Below are positions 35,544 to 44,503 of a stretch of DNA of 48,277 bases, one piece after another. The translations under genes and the position numbers were made by a program. Origin of the DNA: Psychrobacter sp. (GTDB lineage Bacteria > Pseudomonadota > Gammaproteobacteria > Pseudomonadales > Moraxellaceae); NCBI RefSeq assembly GCF_018260395.1, contig NZ_JAGLBC010000005.1, positions 1 to 48,277 on the forward strand, given 5' to 3'. Each line of letters starts with the position of its first letter. Position 1 is the first letter of the stretch. Below the pieces are notes generated by a model that saw only the letters and a list, made by a program, of their open reading frames with translations, had not been told where the DNA came from and made no database searches.

Positions 35544-36953
35544 CTATTTACCTGTATCAGTACGAATAATACGAAGGCTACCATCTTTTAAAATTACTTT
35601 GCCCGCGCCATCTTGTTGTTTAATAAGACGGCCAATACTGTCGGTATTAGTAGTGGACGCAACACCTTGCTGAATTCTAGTTTGGTTGTATTGCGGATAA
35701 CTAGACTGTGAAGAAGCTCCTTGATTGCTATTAATTAAGCGATAAAACTTCTGACCTGCACGGCCATCGGCTGGGAACATACCTTTACTGGTTTGGTATT
35801 GTTGAATGGCCTTTCGGGTATTGTCACCAATGATACCGTCTACTTCACCAATATCATAACCGGCGTTGATTAGACCTTGCTGAATGTCTTTGGCTTGTTG
35901 ACGGCTTATGCCTGGATCATCAGTCGGCCAAGCAGTGATAAAGTCAGTATTAGAGCTGTTCTCTTTTTCGATCAAATCTGATAGATGCGCAATGGCCAAA
36001 GCATAGTTCTCTGACGCATTATAAGAGTAGAAAGTATCGAAGTTTTTACCCACTAGGAATGCAGGACCTTTTAAACCTGCTGGTAATAATAGACCTGCAC
36101 TGCTTAAATCATACGGAATAGGACGACCGTCAGCTAGAGTAAAGCCCTTATCACGCCAATAGCTCATTGGTTTTTTGTCTGTACGGCTATTTGAACCCCA
36201 ATATCCTGATGGAATCTTTACTTCATAACCCCATGGCTCACCACTGCGATATCCACGTTTGGCTAAGAAATTGGCGGTTGAGGCTAGGGCATCAGGTTTA
36301 CTGTTTACCAAGTCACGGCGACCATCACCATCGAAGTCAACCGCTAAGTCTAAGAATGTACCGGGCATAAATTGAGTTTGACCAAAGGCGCCCGCCCAAG
36401 AGCCTTTCATGTCACTGGCAGCAATATCACCGTTTTGCACAATTTTTAGGGCATTGGCATATTCACCACGAAAATAAGATTGACGGCGGTCAAAGCAAGA
36501 CAAGGTTGCCAGCGACTGAAATAAGTCTTTTTTACCTAGCGTCTGACCGAAGTTCGACTCTACACCCCAGACTCCTAAAACGTGCTCGGCTTTTACCCCA
36601 TAACGGGATTCAATGCGGCGTAGGGTATCTGCCATTTCATGTTTGGCACGGATACCATCTTCAACACGCTCTTTATCAACTAGTGATGATAAGTAATCCC
36701 ACACATCTTTTTGGAATTCTGGTTGATAGTTTAATGAGGAGATAACACTCGAATCAGGCTCGCTAGGACGATATTGCTCAAAAGTAGAGCTGTTTACACC
36801 GCGAAAGGTACTAGAGTTCTTTAGGCCATCTAGGCATTGTTGAAACTGAGAGTTAGATAAGTAAGGGGCTTCTGCAGCAGCTTGAGCACTGGTAGCTGCC
36901 AAAGATAGGCCAATAACACTGGTTAAAGCAGCCACTATACGAGTATGCAGCAT
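35544..36953 (-). CDS. Periplasmic lytic murein transglycosylase, MltB family, with PG-binding domain
   Basis: Cleaves peptidoglycan glycan strands, forming 1,6-anhydro-muramyl ends. A signal peptide (IVAALTSVIGLSLAATSAQA) lacks a lipobox Cys, so the product should be soluble in the periplasm. The MltB-type catalytic domain covers about 30-330. The catalytic Glu is in GVWGVESNFG (about 132), followed by AGAFGQTQFMPGTF and a DFDGDGRRDL loop. A PG_binding_1 domain sits at about 350-405 (QQGLINAGYDIGEVDGIIG), then a Ser/Gln-rich tail. AAGGAT lies 8 bases before the ATG. This domain order is that of the MltB_2 subgroup. Confidence 0.93.
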   Translation of the reverse strand: MLHTRIVAALTSVIGLSLAATSAQAAAEAPYLSNSQFQQCLDGLKNSSTFRGVNSSTFEQYRPSEPDSSVISSLNYQPEFQKDVWDYLSSLVDKERVEDGIRAKHEMADTLRRIESRYGVKAEHVLGVWGVESNFGQTLGKKDLFQSLATLSCFDRRQSYFRGEYANALKIVQNGDIAASDMKGSWAGAFGQTQFMPGTFLDLAVDFDGDGRRDLVNSKPDALASTANFLAKRGYRSGEPWGYEVKIPSGYWGSNSRTDKKPMSYWRDKGFTLADGRPIPYDLSSAGLLLPAGLKGPAFLVGKNFDTFYSYNASENYALAIAHLSDLIEKENSSNTDFITAWPTDDPGISRQQAKDIQQGLINAGYDIGEVDGIIGDNTRKAIQQYQTSKGMFPADGRAGQKFYRLINSNQGASSQSSYPQYNQTRIQQGVASTTNTDSIGRLIKQQDGAGKVILKDGSLRIIRTDTGK

Positions 36954-37182
36954 AAGATTAATCCTTAATATGATAAATTTTTATAGTGTTAGAAGTGAAA
37001 GAGGATATAAGCTATATATTCAAAAATATAAATCAAGATGCCTTTTTTACAAAGCTATCAAAAAATCGCTAACTTTAAATGTTATGTCAGGGTAACCAAA
37101 ATAAAGAATAAATAAAAGGTATGAATAGATTTGGTTACCATATCAAGACGTCAAAAAAGGGATTGGTTAAGATAATTCTAAT

Positions 37183-38133
37183 TTAAAAAGGAAGAACACA
37201 CATTGTTAACCTAAGCTCGTGACTCTCACCCGCCTCCAAAGTAACACTGTCCAAATGCGCATTAGCCGTCTCAATACAAAGCATACGCTGATAGTCATCA
37301 GCAGCAAATTGTGAGACCTGTTTTGCTTTCTCAATCCAAGGGTTCCAAACCACAGTGCTGTTACTACCCTTGGCTTGTAAATGGTAAGTTTGCGCTGGCG
37401 TGTTTAAAGTAATATTTGGAGCGCCATGATAAATACGATCAACACCCTCACTAAAGGTTACATTGCCTTGTTGGGTCTTGGTTTCCCATTTATCTAAAGT
37501 ATCAGTATAAGGCACTTTACTAAGACCATAGATATAACTTTGCGTAATGTCTATTGCGGGTAAGTAGGTGTGTAGTGCTTGAGAGAAGTTTATGGTTTGC
37601 TTGCTGTGATTGGTCGTAATCAAACTAATATGAAAATGATCGGCATTAAATAGGAATTTTACTTGTAAACTTAGCTTAGGATGAAAATCCTTTAATTCTG
37701 GCAACTGTAAAGTTAAGCTAGCATAGTGTTGTAGCTGATGATCCACGTGAAGCGGGTTAAACATAACCATATTAAAATTCTGCGTACGGGCGAAACCATG
37801 TTGCTTTAGATCAAGTTTACAGTCTTTAAAACTTTCTTGAACCGCTTCTGGATTGGCGCTAAATTGCCCAAAGACCGGCCAGCAGATAGGAATACCACCG
37901 CGTACGGATTCCCCAGTTTTATACTCAGCTTTTTCGCTAACCCAAAGCCAGTTATTATGATCATCGTTCATACGTGTAGAGAAATGTATCAGCTGGGCGC
38001 CTTGCAATAATACAGTAGCACGATAATCAGCTGAAGTAATGGTGACGGCATCGAGTTCATCAATTTTGCTATAAGCTATAGTCGGTAACAAGTTGGTTCC
38101 TTTGTATTGAATACTTAGGTTATGGTTGTTCAT
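37183..38133 (-). CDS. D-hexose-6-phosphate mutarotase (YeaD-like)
   Basis: Aldose-1-epimerase superfamily protein of the YeaD group, which interconverts anomers of glucose-6-P and related sugars. Visible motifs are LLQGAQLIHFS, the sugar-binding RGGIPICWPVFGQF, QHGFARTQNF with the general-acid His, and the Glu region near CIETANA at the C-terminus. At 316 residues it is normal. It follows tpm on the same strand after 45 bp and is likely co-transcribed. It could feed the galU-pgi-manB pathway elsewhere in the window, but that link is inference. Confidence 0.88.
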   Translation of the reverse strand: MNNHNLSIQYKGTNLLPTIAYSKIDELDAVTITSADYRATVLLQGAQLIHFSTRMNDDHNNWLWVSEKAEYKTGESVRGGIPICWPVFGQFSANPEAVQESFKDCKLDLKQHGFARTQNFNMVMFNPLHVDHQLQHYASLTLQLPELKDFHPKLSLQVKFLFNADHFHISLITTNHSKQTINFSQALHTYLPAIDITQSYIYGLSKVPYTDTLDKWETKTQQGNVTFSEGVDRIYHGAPNITLNTPAQTYHLQAKGSNSTVVWNPWIEKAKQVSQFAADDYQRMLCIETANAHLDSVTLEAGESHELRLTMCVLPF

Positions 38134-38178
38134 TTAATTATAAATAAGTTTATGGGCTTTTTATATTACACCATACCG

Positions 38179-38895
38179 CTATAAATGCTTTAAAACCCAA
38201 GCGATATTTAAAAAAGGTCTACCTTTTGTAGACAGGGATGGTGCTTGCTGTTCTTCCACTATGTCGATGATATAGCTATCTGCATAATACGAATGTATCT
38301 TGGCCTTGGTAATAAAAAAGGGCGGACCAGATATTTTATCGTATTTATCTTCAAATTCATCATCCAAACCAAAGGTTAACAATAACTGGTCAGCATATCT
38401 AGTTAATGCCATTAAATGCTGGGTATAACGTACTCGTAGCGAATGGTTGCCTAAAGCGTCATCACCGTCATCAGGCAAAGCAACTAGCGCCGCACGATCA
38501 TAGATAGCAGCAATCTGCCCAATATCCTCAGCGGTTAGCTCAAAGATATCACCGACCCAAATGATAATGGTTTGAGATTTATGATTATCACCATAGCTTC
38601 CCTTGTAGAACTTAAGTTTGGGATTAGTAGAGTGGGAATGAATGGTAGGCGTTATTTGATTCTCAGCAAAAAATTCAACCACCGCTTGCTCAACAAGTTC
38701 AACGCCCACAACATCATAACCTTGCTCTGCTAGCCAAACCATATCAATACTTTTGCCGCACAATGGCACACAAACGGTACTGCCAGCAGGGGCATTAAGC
38801 TTGGTGAAGTGCGATTTGAGTAGTGAATTTGGCTCCGATTGATTGAACCCTATTTGTTTGCTTTGCCATTTATCTTGCCAGAAGTTGGGATTCAT
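38179..38895 (-). CDS. tpm: Thiopurine S-methyltransferase
   Basis: SAM-dependent methyltransferase of the bacterial TPMT family, which methylates thiopurines and inorganic selenium or tellurium species in other bacteria. The N-terminus NPNFWQDKWQSKQIGFNQSEPN is characteristic. VCVPLCGKSIDMVWLAEQGYDVVGVEL is the SAM-binding motif, and IYDRAALVALP is a further family motif. At 238 residues it is slightly longer than the Pseudomonas enzyme (218). The start codon is preceded by a weak ribosome site. It is probably the first gene of a pair with the mutarotase. Confidence 0.92.
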   Translation of the reverse strand: MNPNFWQDKWQSKQIGFNQSEPNSLLKSHFTKLNAPAGSTVCVPLCGKSIDMVWLAEQGYDVVGVELVEQAVVEFFAENQITPTIHSHSTNPKLKFYKGSYGDNHKSQTIIIWVGDIFELTAEDIGQIAAIYDRAALVALPDDGDDALGNHSLRVRYTQHLMALTRYADQLLLTFGLDDEFEDKYDKISGPPFFITKAKIHSYYADSYIIDIVEEQQAPSLSTKGRPFLNIAWVLKHL

Positions 38896-38946
38896 GTGGT
38901 GATTCTGCCATTATTGTGATGATTTAATAGATTGCTTAGCTCTTGC

Positions 38947-39003
38947 TAGTGAACAACATATTTAGTAGTGAATAACCAATTTAGTAGTGAATAAACAATT
39001 TGG
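38947..39003. repeat. 3 x 19-bp tandem repeat
   Basis: Units TAGTGAACAACATATTTAG, TAGTGAATAACCAATTTAG and TAGTGAATAAACAATTTGG lie end to end between tpm and the msrA terminator. Confidence 0.8.
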
Positions 39004-39018
39004 ATATTAGTATAAAAC

Positions 39019-39044
39019 AATGGCTACCTTATCGGGTAGCCATT
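39019..39044 (-). terminator. Terminator of msrA
   Basis: Perfect 10-bp arms AATGGCTACC / GGTAGCCATT enclose a 6-base loop. On the minus strand the tail is GUUUUAUA. It lies 139 bp past the msrA stop. Confidence 0.7.
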
Positions 39045-39081
39045 ATCTAGTGTTAAATAATTTTTAACTTAATAGTTTATA

Positions 39082-39151
39082 TTTAGTCATTAGCATTCAG
39101 TCATTAGTATTTTGTCATGAATATCTAGTCGTAAATAGTTAGTCATTACTA
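39082..39151. repeat. 5 x 14-bp degenerate tandem repeat downstream of msrA
   Basis: Units TTTAGTCATTAGCA, TTCAGTCATTAGTA, TTTTGTCATGAATA, TCTAGTCGTAAATA and GTTAGTCATTACTA repeat in strict 14-bp phase in the msrA 3' untranslated region. Confidence 0.75.
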
Positions 39152-39182
39152 TTAAACCTAAGCCAATGCAAAAAAACATAGT

Positions 39183-39713
39183 TTAGCTTTGAAGATATTG
39201 CTTAAACTCTTTACGTAATTTACTAAGTTTTGGTGGGATAACGGCTTGGCAATACCCCTGCGTTGGGTTCTTATTGAAGTAATCTTGATGGTAGTCTTCT
39301 GCCACATGGAACTCGTGTACAGGATGTACTTCAGTGACAATATTTAGACCCATTTCATCTCGCAGCTTACCAATAACTCGATCTATAGTCGGTTTTTGTT
39401 TTTCTTCATCGGTATAAAAAACCACAGATCGGTATTGACTGCCGACATCATTGCCTTGACGGTCACGAGTGGTAGGATCATGAGTGGCAAAGAAAATATC
39501 TAAGATAACCTCTAAAGGCACCACCGACTCATCGAAGTCTACTCGCACCACCTCTACATGACCAGTTGTACCCGAGCAGACATCTTTATAATTCGCCAAG
39601 TTGGCATCTTCTCCGCCCATATAGCCCGAAGTGACTTTTTGCACACCTTTAACCGACTGGAAAACAGACTCAGTACACCAAAAACAACCGCCACCTAAAA
39701 TAATCGTTTGCAT
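39183..39713 (-). CDS. msrA: Peptide-methionine (S)-S-oxide reductase
   Basis: Repairs oxidised methionine in proteins and free methionine sulfoxide. The active-site motif GGGCFWCTE places the catalytic Cys at about residue 10. GYMGG, HDPTTRDRQGNDVGSQYRS and AEDYHQDYF are all family-typical. At 176 residues it is the short MsrA form without an MsrB fusion. A resolving Cys is likely in GYCQAVI near the C-terminus. It is divergent from cmoA. Confidence 0.97.
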   Translation of the reverse strand: MQTIILGGGCFWCTESVFQSVKGVQKVTSGYMGGEDANLANYKDVCSGTTGHVEVVRVDFDESVVPLEVILDIFFATHDPTTRDRQGNDVGSQYRSVVFYTDEEKQKPTIDRVIGKLRDEMGLNIVTEVHPVHEFHVAEDYHQDYFNKNPTQGYCQAVIPPKLSKLRKEFKQYLQS

Positions 39714-39830
39714 AATTTATCCTTATTATGAATTAGCTTGGTCTTAATTCTACCAAAATACAAACAGACGATAAGTTAAAAACAGTAATGATATAATACA
39801 GCGTGTTCAAAATTGAATAAGAGACTCGAT

Positions 39831-40661
39831 ATGTCTAATACAGTAAATGACGACGTTAAGCGCCATGCCATTGATAGCGAAAATATGGCTAAAGATAATG
39901 TGGTTTATGATAACGTATTTACGACGCCCTTAGACAAGGCAGCTCGCTTTTCATTTGATGAGCAAGTGGTAGCTTGCTTTCCCGATATGATTCGTCGTAG
40001 CGTCCCAGGTTATGGTCAGATGTTAGCAATGCTTTCCATATTTGCCAAGCGTCACTGTAAGTTTGGCCAAGTAAATGATGATGGACAACGGGTTAGCCGA
40101 GTATATGATTTAGGCACCTCATTGGGCGGTGCGACTATGGCACTACTGAATGAGACAGGAGGGTTTGCGCCTGACGAGCTACAAATAAAAGCGGTAGATA
40201 TCTCGCCTGCGATGACCCAAAAAGCTGAAGATCTACTCAAAGAGAATTACCCAGATCATGATATCGAAGTCATTACTGCTGACATTCGCGGATTTAAGAT
40301 TGAGCCTTGCGATATGGTGATATTAAATCTTACTTTGCAGTTCTTGCCGCCTGCCGATCGCATTCAAGTATTACAGAACATTTATAACGCGCTAAGTGAT
40401 GGTGGTATTTTGATATTGACCGAAAAAAATCACACTGGTGATGAGCAAGATGATGCTTGGCTGATTGAGCGCTATTATGATTTCAAACGTGCCAATGGTT
40501 ATAGCGAGCTTGAGATTAGTGGTAAGCGCAATGCTTTAGAAAATGTGCTCATTACTGATACCTTAGAGTTGCATCATCAACGCTTAAAACAAGTGGGTTT
40601 TAGTCGCAGTTTGACTTGGTTCCAGTTTTTAAACTTTGCGTCTGTTGTGGCTTTTAAGTAG
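39831..40661 (+). CDS. cmoA: Carboxy-S-adenosyl-L-methionine synthase
   Basis: Makes carboxy-SAM from SAM and prephenate, the donor that CmoB uses on wobble uridine 34 of tRNA. The SAM fold motif [15 protein letters not shown] and [23 protein letters not shown] are close to E. coli CmoA, as are NLTLQFLPP and [22 protein letters not shown]. At 276 residues it is longer than the usual 247, through a polar N-terminal tail of about 30 residues. The track start is a TTG at 39813. The ATG at 39831 with AAGAGA upstream is preferred. cobU and cmoB follow. Confidence 0.95.
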   Translation: MSNTVNDDVKRHAIDSENMAKDNVVYDNVFTTPLDKAARFSFDEQVVACFPDMIRRSVPGYGQMLAMLSIFAKRHCKFGQVNDDGQRVSRVYDLGTSLGGATMALLNETGGFAPDELQIKAVDISPAMTQKAEDLLKENYPDHDIEVITADIRGFKIEPCDMVILNLTLQFLPPADRIQVLQNIYNALSDGGILILTEKNHTGDEQDDAWLIERYYDFKRANGYSELEISGKRNALENVLITDTLELHHQRLKQVGFSRSLTWFQFLNFASVVAFK

Positions 40662-40777
40662 TAGTTTATTTTTAATAATGTAGTAGCTTAGTTGAGTAAT
40701 AAAGTTTTAAGCAGCACATGATTTGAGGCAGATAGAAACACTCTATCTTTTACTTACAATCTCAATAGGACTATCGT

Positions 40778-41344
40778 TTGATTCATTACATAACCGGCGG
40801 AGAGCGCTCTGGTAAAAGCAGTTTTGCACAACACTTGGCTGAAAAAATCAGTGAATCTCCTTATTATCTAGCGACTGCTCGGGTTTTAGACATTAGTTTT
40901 GCTGAGCGAGTTGAGCGTCATATTGACGACAGGGTGCAATCAAAGCGTCAGTGGACAACTATAGAAGCGGATTTGAAGTTAACAGATGCTTTACAGCCCC
41001 ATTTTAATCATCAAATCCTTGATTCAGAACAGTCCTTTAAATCACCAACTATTGTTGTAGACTGCGTTACCCTGTGGCTCACCAATTATGTTATGGATTA
41101 TGACTATGCCATTGATAAGTGCCTGATACTCGCTAAGCAAGAAATCGATGAGCTTGTAACTTTTGCCAATCAATACAACGCCACAGTGTTTATTATTTCC
41201 AATGAAATCGGTATGAGTTTGCACGCCAGTACTCCAGAAGGACGCAAATTTGTATCACTTCAAGGCTGGGTGAATCAGTATCTGGCACACTTGGCTGATA
41301 AAGCGACTTTGGTGGTTTCGGGTTTACCGGTAACTTTGAAGTGA
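40778..41344 (+). CDS. cobU: Adenosylcobinamide kinase / guanylyltransferase
   Basis: Phosphorylates adenosylcobinamide and adds GMP, a late step of cobalamin nucleotide-loop assembly and salvage. The P-loop TGGERSGKS is at residues 6-14. The guanylylated-His region corresponds to ERVERHIDDR, the Walker B-like motif is IVVDCVTLWLTN, and NEIGMSLHASTPEGRKF is the family C-terminal motif. At 188 residues it is normal. The start is a TTG with AGGA 7 bases upstream. It sits between cmoA and cmoB, which are normally adjacent, and no other cobalamin gene is in the window. Confidence 0.93.
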   Translation: MIHYITGGERSGKSSFAQHLAEKISESPYYLATARVLDISFAERVERHIDDRVQSKRQWTTIEADLKLTDALQPHFNHQILDSEQSFKSPTIVVDCVTLWLTNYVMDYDYAIDKCLILAKQEIDELVTFANQYNATVFIISNEIGMSLHASTPEGRKFVSLQGWVNQYLAHLADKATLVVSGLPVTLK

Positions 41345-41454
41345 ATGCTAACATTGCTTAAGTTCACCCGGACAGCCATAGCCCTTATAATAGCCAGCTT
41401 AATATCTATCACAATTATACTAACCTCCCTATATTCAAAAACAACGAACCGTTT

Positions 41455-41496
41455 ATGACAAACCAAACAACCAATATGACAAACCAAACATCCAAT
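41455..41496. repeat. 2 x 21-bp coding tandem repeat at the cmoB start
   Basis: Two copies of a 21-bp unit beginning ATGACAAACCAAAC, differing at one base, encode the first 14 residues. Each copy carries an in-frame ATG. Confidence 0.85.
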
Positions 41497-42549
41497 CAAA
41501 CCATCGAAACCGCTGAACGTGAACTCTATCTAGCACTGATTCAACGTGCTCAATATCGCCCCATTGCTACCCAGTGGTTGGCGAATCTACCACAGTGGCT
41601 CAGTGACGTGAAAGACAAACGGCGCTATGCTCATGCGCCAGCCTATTTATCTGCGGTGGAAAATCTGCCAAAAATCGAAGTCAACGGAGTAGACTTAAAC
41701 AGTGACGTGTTGACCATAGAGGCTCAATTAAACGAGGGGCAAAGTAAGCAGATTACTGCCTTGATGAAGCAGTTAATGCCGTGGCGTAAGGGCCCATTTC
41801 AGATTGGTACCGGCGACAATAAAGTATTCATTGATACCGAATGGCACAGTGATTGGAAATGGAATCGTATTAAACCTCATATCGGCACGCTTGAGGGCCG
41901 TTATGTGCTTGATGTGGGTGGTGGTTCAGGCTATCACGGCTGGCGTATGGCGGGCGCGGGCGCGAAACAAGTGGTTATTATTGACCCGTCATGCCTTTTT
42001 TATCATCAATTTATGGCGATTCGACATTTTGTGGCCGGCTTTGATACTGATATGGACATCGACAAAACAGGTATCGGTTATCGCACCCACTATATCCCCG
42101 TCGGTTTAGAGGAGTTGCCTTCAAGCTCGGATGAAGGCAATCAGCTGTTTGACACGGTATTTTGTATGGGGGTGCTTTATCACAGACAGTCGCCCTTTGA
42201 ACATCTCAATCAATTAAAAAATCAGTTAATAAACGGCGGTCAATTGGTGTTAGAGACCTTAGTGGTAGAAGGTGATAAAAATACGGTATTGGTACCGCAT
42301 AACCGCTATGCGCAAATGAACAATGTTTATTTTATTCCATCTGTAGCGGCACTAACAGGCTGGCTCGAAAAGGTAGGGTTTAGAGATGTCAAATGCGTGG
42401 ATATTGATATCACTTCAGTTGAGGAGCAGCGAGCCACGGAGTGGATGACCTATCAATCGCTTAAAGACTTTTTAGATCCGAATGATCCTATGATGACAAT
42501 TGAAGGCTATCCTGCGCCGATGCGAGCGACATTGATTGCGACTAAGTAA
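41455..42549 (+). CDS. cmoB: tRNA U34 carboxymethyltransferase
   Basis: Transfers the carboxymethyl group from carboxy-SAM to 5-hydroxyuridine 34, giving cmo5U in tRNAs that read split codon boxes. VLDVGGGSGYHGWRMAGAGAKQV is the SAM-fold glycine loop. IDPSCLFYHQFMAIRHF and FCMGVLYHRQSPFEHL are CmoB hallmarks. At 364 residues it is longer than E. coli CmoB (323), partly through a duplicated N-terminus MTNQTTN MTNQTSN. There is no clear ribosome site before either in-frame ATG. It lies 110 bp after cobU. Confidence 0.95.
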   Translation: MTNQTTNMTNQTSNQTIETAERELYLALIQRAQYRPIATQWLANLPQWLSDVKDKRRYAHAPAYLSAVENLPKIEVNGVDLNSDVLTIEAQLNEGQSKQITALMKQLMPWRKGPFQIGTGDNKVFIDTEWHSDWKWNRIKPHIGTLEGRYVLDVGGGSGYHGWRMAGAGAKQVVIIDPSCLFYHQFMAIRHFVAGFDTDMDIDKTGIGYRTHYIPVGLEELPSSSDEGNQLFDTVFCMGVLYHRQSPFEHLNQLKNQLINGGQLVLETLVVEGDKNTVLVPHNRYAQMNNVYFIPSVAALTGWLEKVGFRDVKCVDIDITSVEEQRATEWMTYQSLKDFLDPNDPMMTIEGYPAPMRATLIATK

Positions 42550-42694
42550 TTTAAATTACACGATAATAGTTAGTATGTATAAGATCGGTAAATAAGTTTT
42601 ATTCCATTTGTTTTACTTATTTAATAGGGTTTATCTATGATAATATTTCAAATGATATCAATATATTAATATAGGTTTAATAGGAAATATCCTA

Positions 42695-43816
42695 ATGACT
42701 AACTATTTGACTAGATACTGTACTAAGCATTCCATCTTTATTTTGACTTTAATGGGACTTATGGGAGCAACTGGCTTACCTGCTACCGCATCAGATGCGT
42801 TTGGTACTCCTTTTAGTAATAATGGGTTTGAGAAAGATGATTGGCAAGTCGTTTGTGATAATACTTTAACCTGCCGCGCTGCAGGATATCAAGATGAGAC
42901 GACAGAGACTAAACCTGCATCTATAATGTTGGTTGCAAAGCCGAAAGTAGCGCTGCCAGAGGGTTATGTCAAGCTTATCGATGACAATAGGAATAAGCCG
43001 CAAACTATACAGCTTTGGTTAAATGGTAAAAATTATGGCAATTTAAGCCCCAAATTGCAGCTAACATCGCAGCAAACCCAGCAATTGCTTAATTCTGCAG
43101 ACAACAACCTATCTATCGTATTGAAATCGCCAAAGATGACATGGCAAATCAGTGATAAAGGCATGAACGCCGTATTGTTAAAACTCGATGAGGTGCAAGG
43201 CCGTGTGGGCACAAAACTGGCATTGGTCAGTAAAAACAACCCCAATCTGCAAACACCAAAAGATCAACGTCCACAACCTATCATCCACAAAGCGTATGCT
43301 TATCCTGATGATACTCGTCATTCATTAACACCAGCTAAAAAAGCTTACTTCAATAACAATATTAATAAATGGATTAATATCAATGCCAAACAATTCATAG
43401 GCTCTAAAGATAGCATGGGCGAATGTGAGCTGATTAATCCAGCCAGTGAGCAGTCACAAAACTATAAAAGCGAGACTTTTGAATGGACATTTTCGCCTAT
43501 TGATGCCAACAACACCTTGGCCAGTCATCCGTGCTGGCGCGCTGCTTATAATGAAGGGTACGGTTATTGGCTGATTAACAATGCCAAGCCCAATCAACCT
43601 CAGCTTATCACCACCTCAGGCATTAGTTATGCCAATGGCCAAATTTCATCCGCTAGTAAAGGGCGCGGGATAGGTGACTGCTGGAGTGGAACGGTATGGA
43701 CCTGGAATGGCAAAACATTTGTTAAATCATCGGAACTGACCACAGGTATGTGCCGAGGCTTTGAGGGTGGTGCGTGGGAATTGCCCACTTATGTTACTAA
43801 GGTTGTTAAAAATTAG
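42695..43816 (+). CDS. DUF1176 exported protein
   Basis: A 373-residue protein with an N-terminal signal peptide (about 14-32, ending PATAS). Family signatures of DUF1176 follow: DDWQVVCDNTLTCRAAGY near the start and MCRGFEGGAWELPTYVT at the end. Cysteines pair plausibly as periplasmic disulfides (VCDNTLTC; GECEL ... HPCW; IGDCW ... GMCRG). AATAGGAAATA precedes the ATG. No enzymatic function is known for the family. It is monocistronic, flanked by cmoB upstream and a convergent DUF2788 gene. Confidence 0.88.
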   Translation: MTNYLTRYCTKHSIFILTLMGLMGATGLPATASDAFGTPFSNNGFEKDDWQVVCDNTLTCRAAGYQDETTETKPASIMLVAKPKVALPEGYVKLIDDNRNKPQTIQLWLNGKNYGNLSPKLQLTSQQTQQLLNSADNNLSIVLKSPKMTWQISDKGMNAVLLKLDEVQGRVGTKLALVSKNNPNLQTPKDQRPQPIIHKAYAYPDDTRHSLTPAKKAYFNNNINKWININAKQFIGSKDSMGECELINPASEQSQNYKSETFEWTFSPIDANNTLASHPCWRAAYNEGYGYWLINNAKPNQPQLITTSGISYANGQISSASKGRGIGDCWSGTVWTWNGKTFVKSSELTTGMCRGFEGGAWELPTYVTKVVKN

Positions 43817-43951
43817 ACTATAACTAACTAAGCTATAAAATACTAAACTATAAAAAATTATGCTACATATTTAGTTTAGGCAAAGCGTCAAGGGCAGAGT
43901 AGCCAATAGCGCTTAAACTTGAAAAAATAATATTACTTAAATTTAGCCTCC

Positions 43952-44182
43952 TTAAAGCACCCATCTTTCGAACACAACTTCTAATACCAGCTTCAATAAA
44001 AAGCCCACAAATCCTGCACCTAAGGCGAGAAAAATCCAAAAGGTACCGGCACGACCTGCATCAGATTTTTTAGAAATGTCCCACATAATAAAAAACAAAA
44101 AAGCGATAAAAATAGGTAATAAAACGTATAGGCCCCACTGGGTAACAGTTTCAGCGGCAATAGCAAACACAGCAGCAAGCAT
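43952..44182 (-). CDS. DUF2788 small membrane protein
   Basis: A 76-residue protein with two hydrophobic helices (about 14-36 and 47-70) around the loop WDISKKSDAGRAGTFWIF, the DUF2788 signature. It is found as a small inner-membrane protein in Pseudomonas and Moraxellaceae. GGA lies about 8 bases before the ATG. It is divergent from argS and its role is unknown. Confidence 0.82.
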   Translation of the reverse strand: MLAAVFAIAAETVTQWGLYVLLPIFIAFLFFIMWDISKKSDAGRAGTFWIFLALGAGFVGFLLKLVLEVVFERWVL

Positions 44183-44503
44183 AAGTGCATTCCAAAGTTA
44201 ATGATAAAAATAGGGAGGTACTATTTTGACAGTACTTTAAATCAGTACGCTAAATCAGCATGTTAGAATAGTACGCTAAGTGTTAAAAGTTTATCTACTA
44301 TTTGCCATTATAGAGGAGTCTGGCCCCATAATGCCATTTTGGTGGACAATGATAACAAAACAACAAAATTGAAAGATGATGGAAAAAAACAGCCAACCTT
44401 GATATATTAAAGGGCTGCTTCTAATATATAAGCACCATTTCAATATTGTCCTCAAACCTATATTTAAATCTCCTATTTACTTAACTTCAGAGTTTAATTC
44501 ATT
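44183..44503. promoter_or_regulatory. Divergent spacer DUF2788 / argS
   Basis: 321 bp. It contains the argS promoter candidate and an imperfect repeat AGTACGCTAA (near 44246 and 44271). Nothing else is recognised. Confidence 0.5.
44399..44427 (+). promoter_or_regulatory. argS: Sigma-70-type promoter of argS
   Basis: TTGATA, exactly 17 bases, then TAATAT, about 77 bases before the argS ATG. This is the best-matching promoter I found in the window. Confidence 0.6.

Noticed and set aside
38947-39151. CRISPR array
   Set aside because: The repeats are directly adjacent without spacers, the unit is too short, and no cas genes are present.
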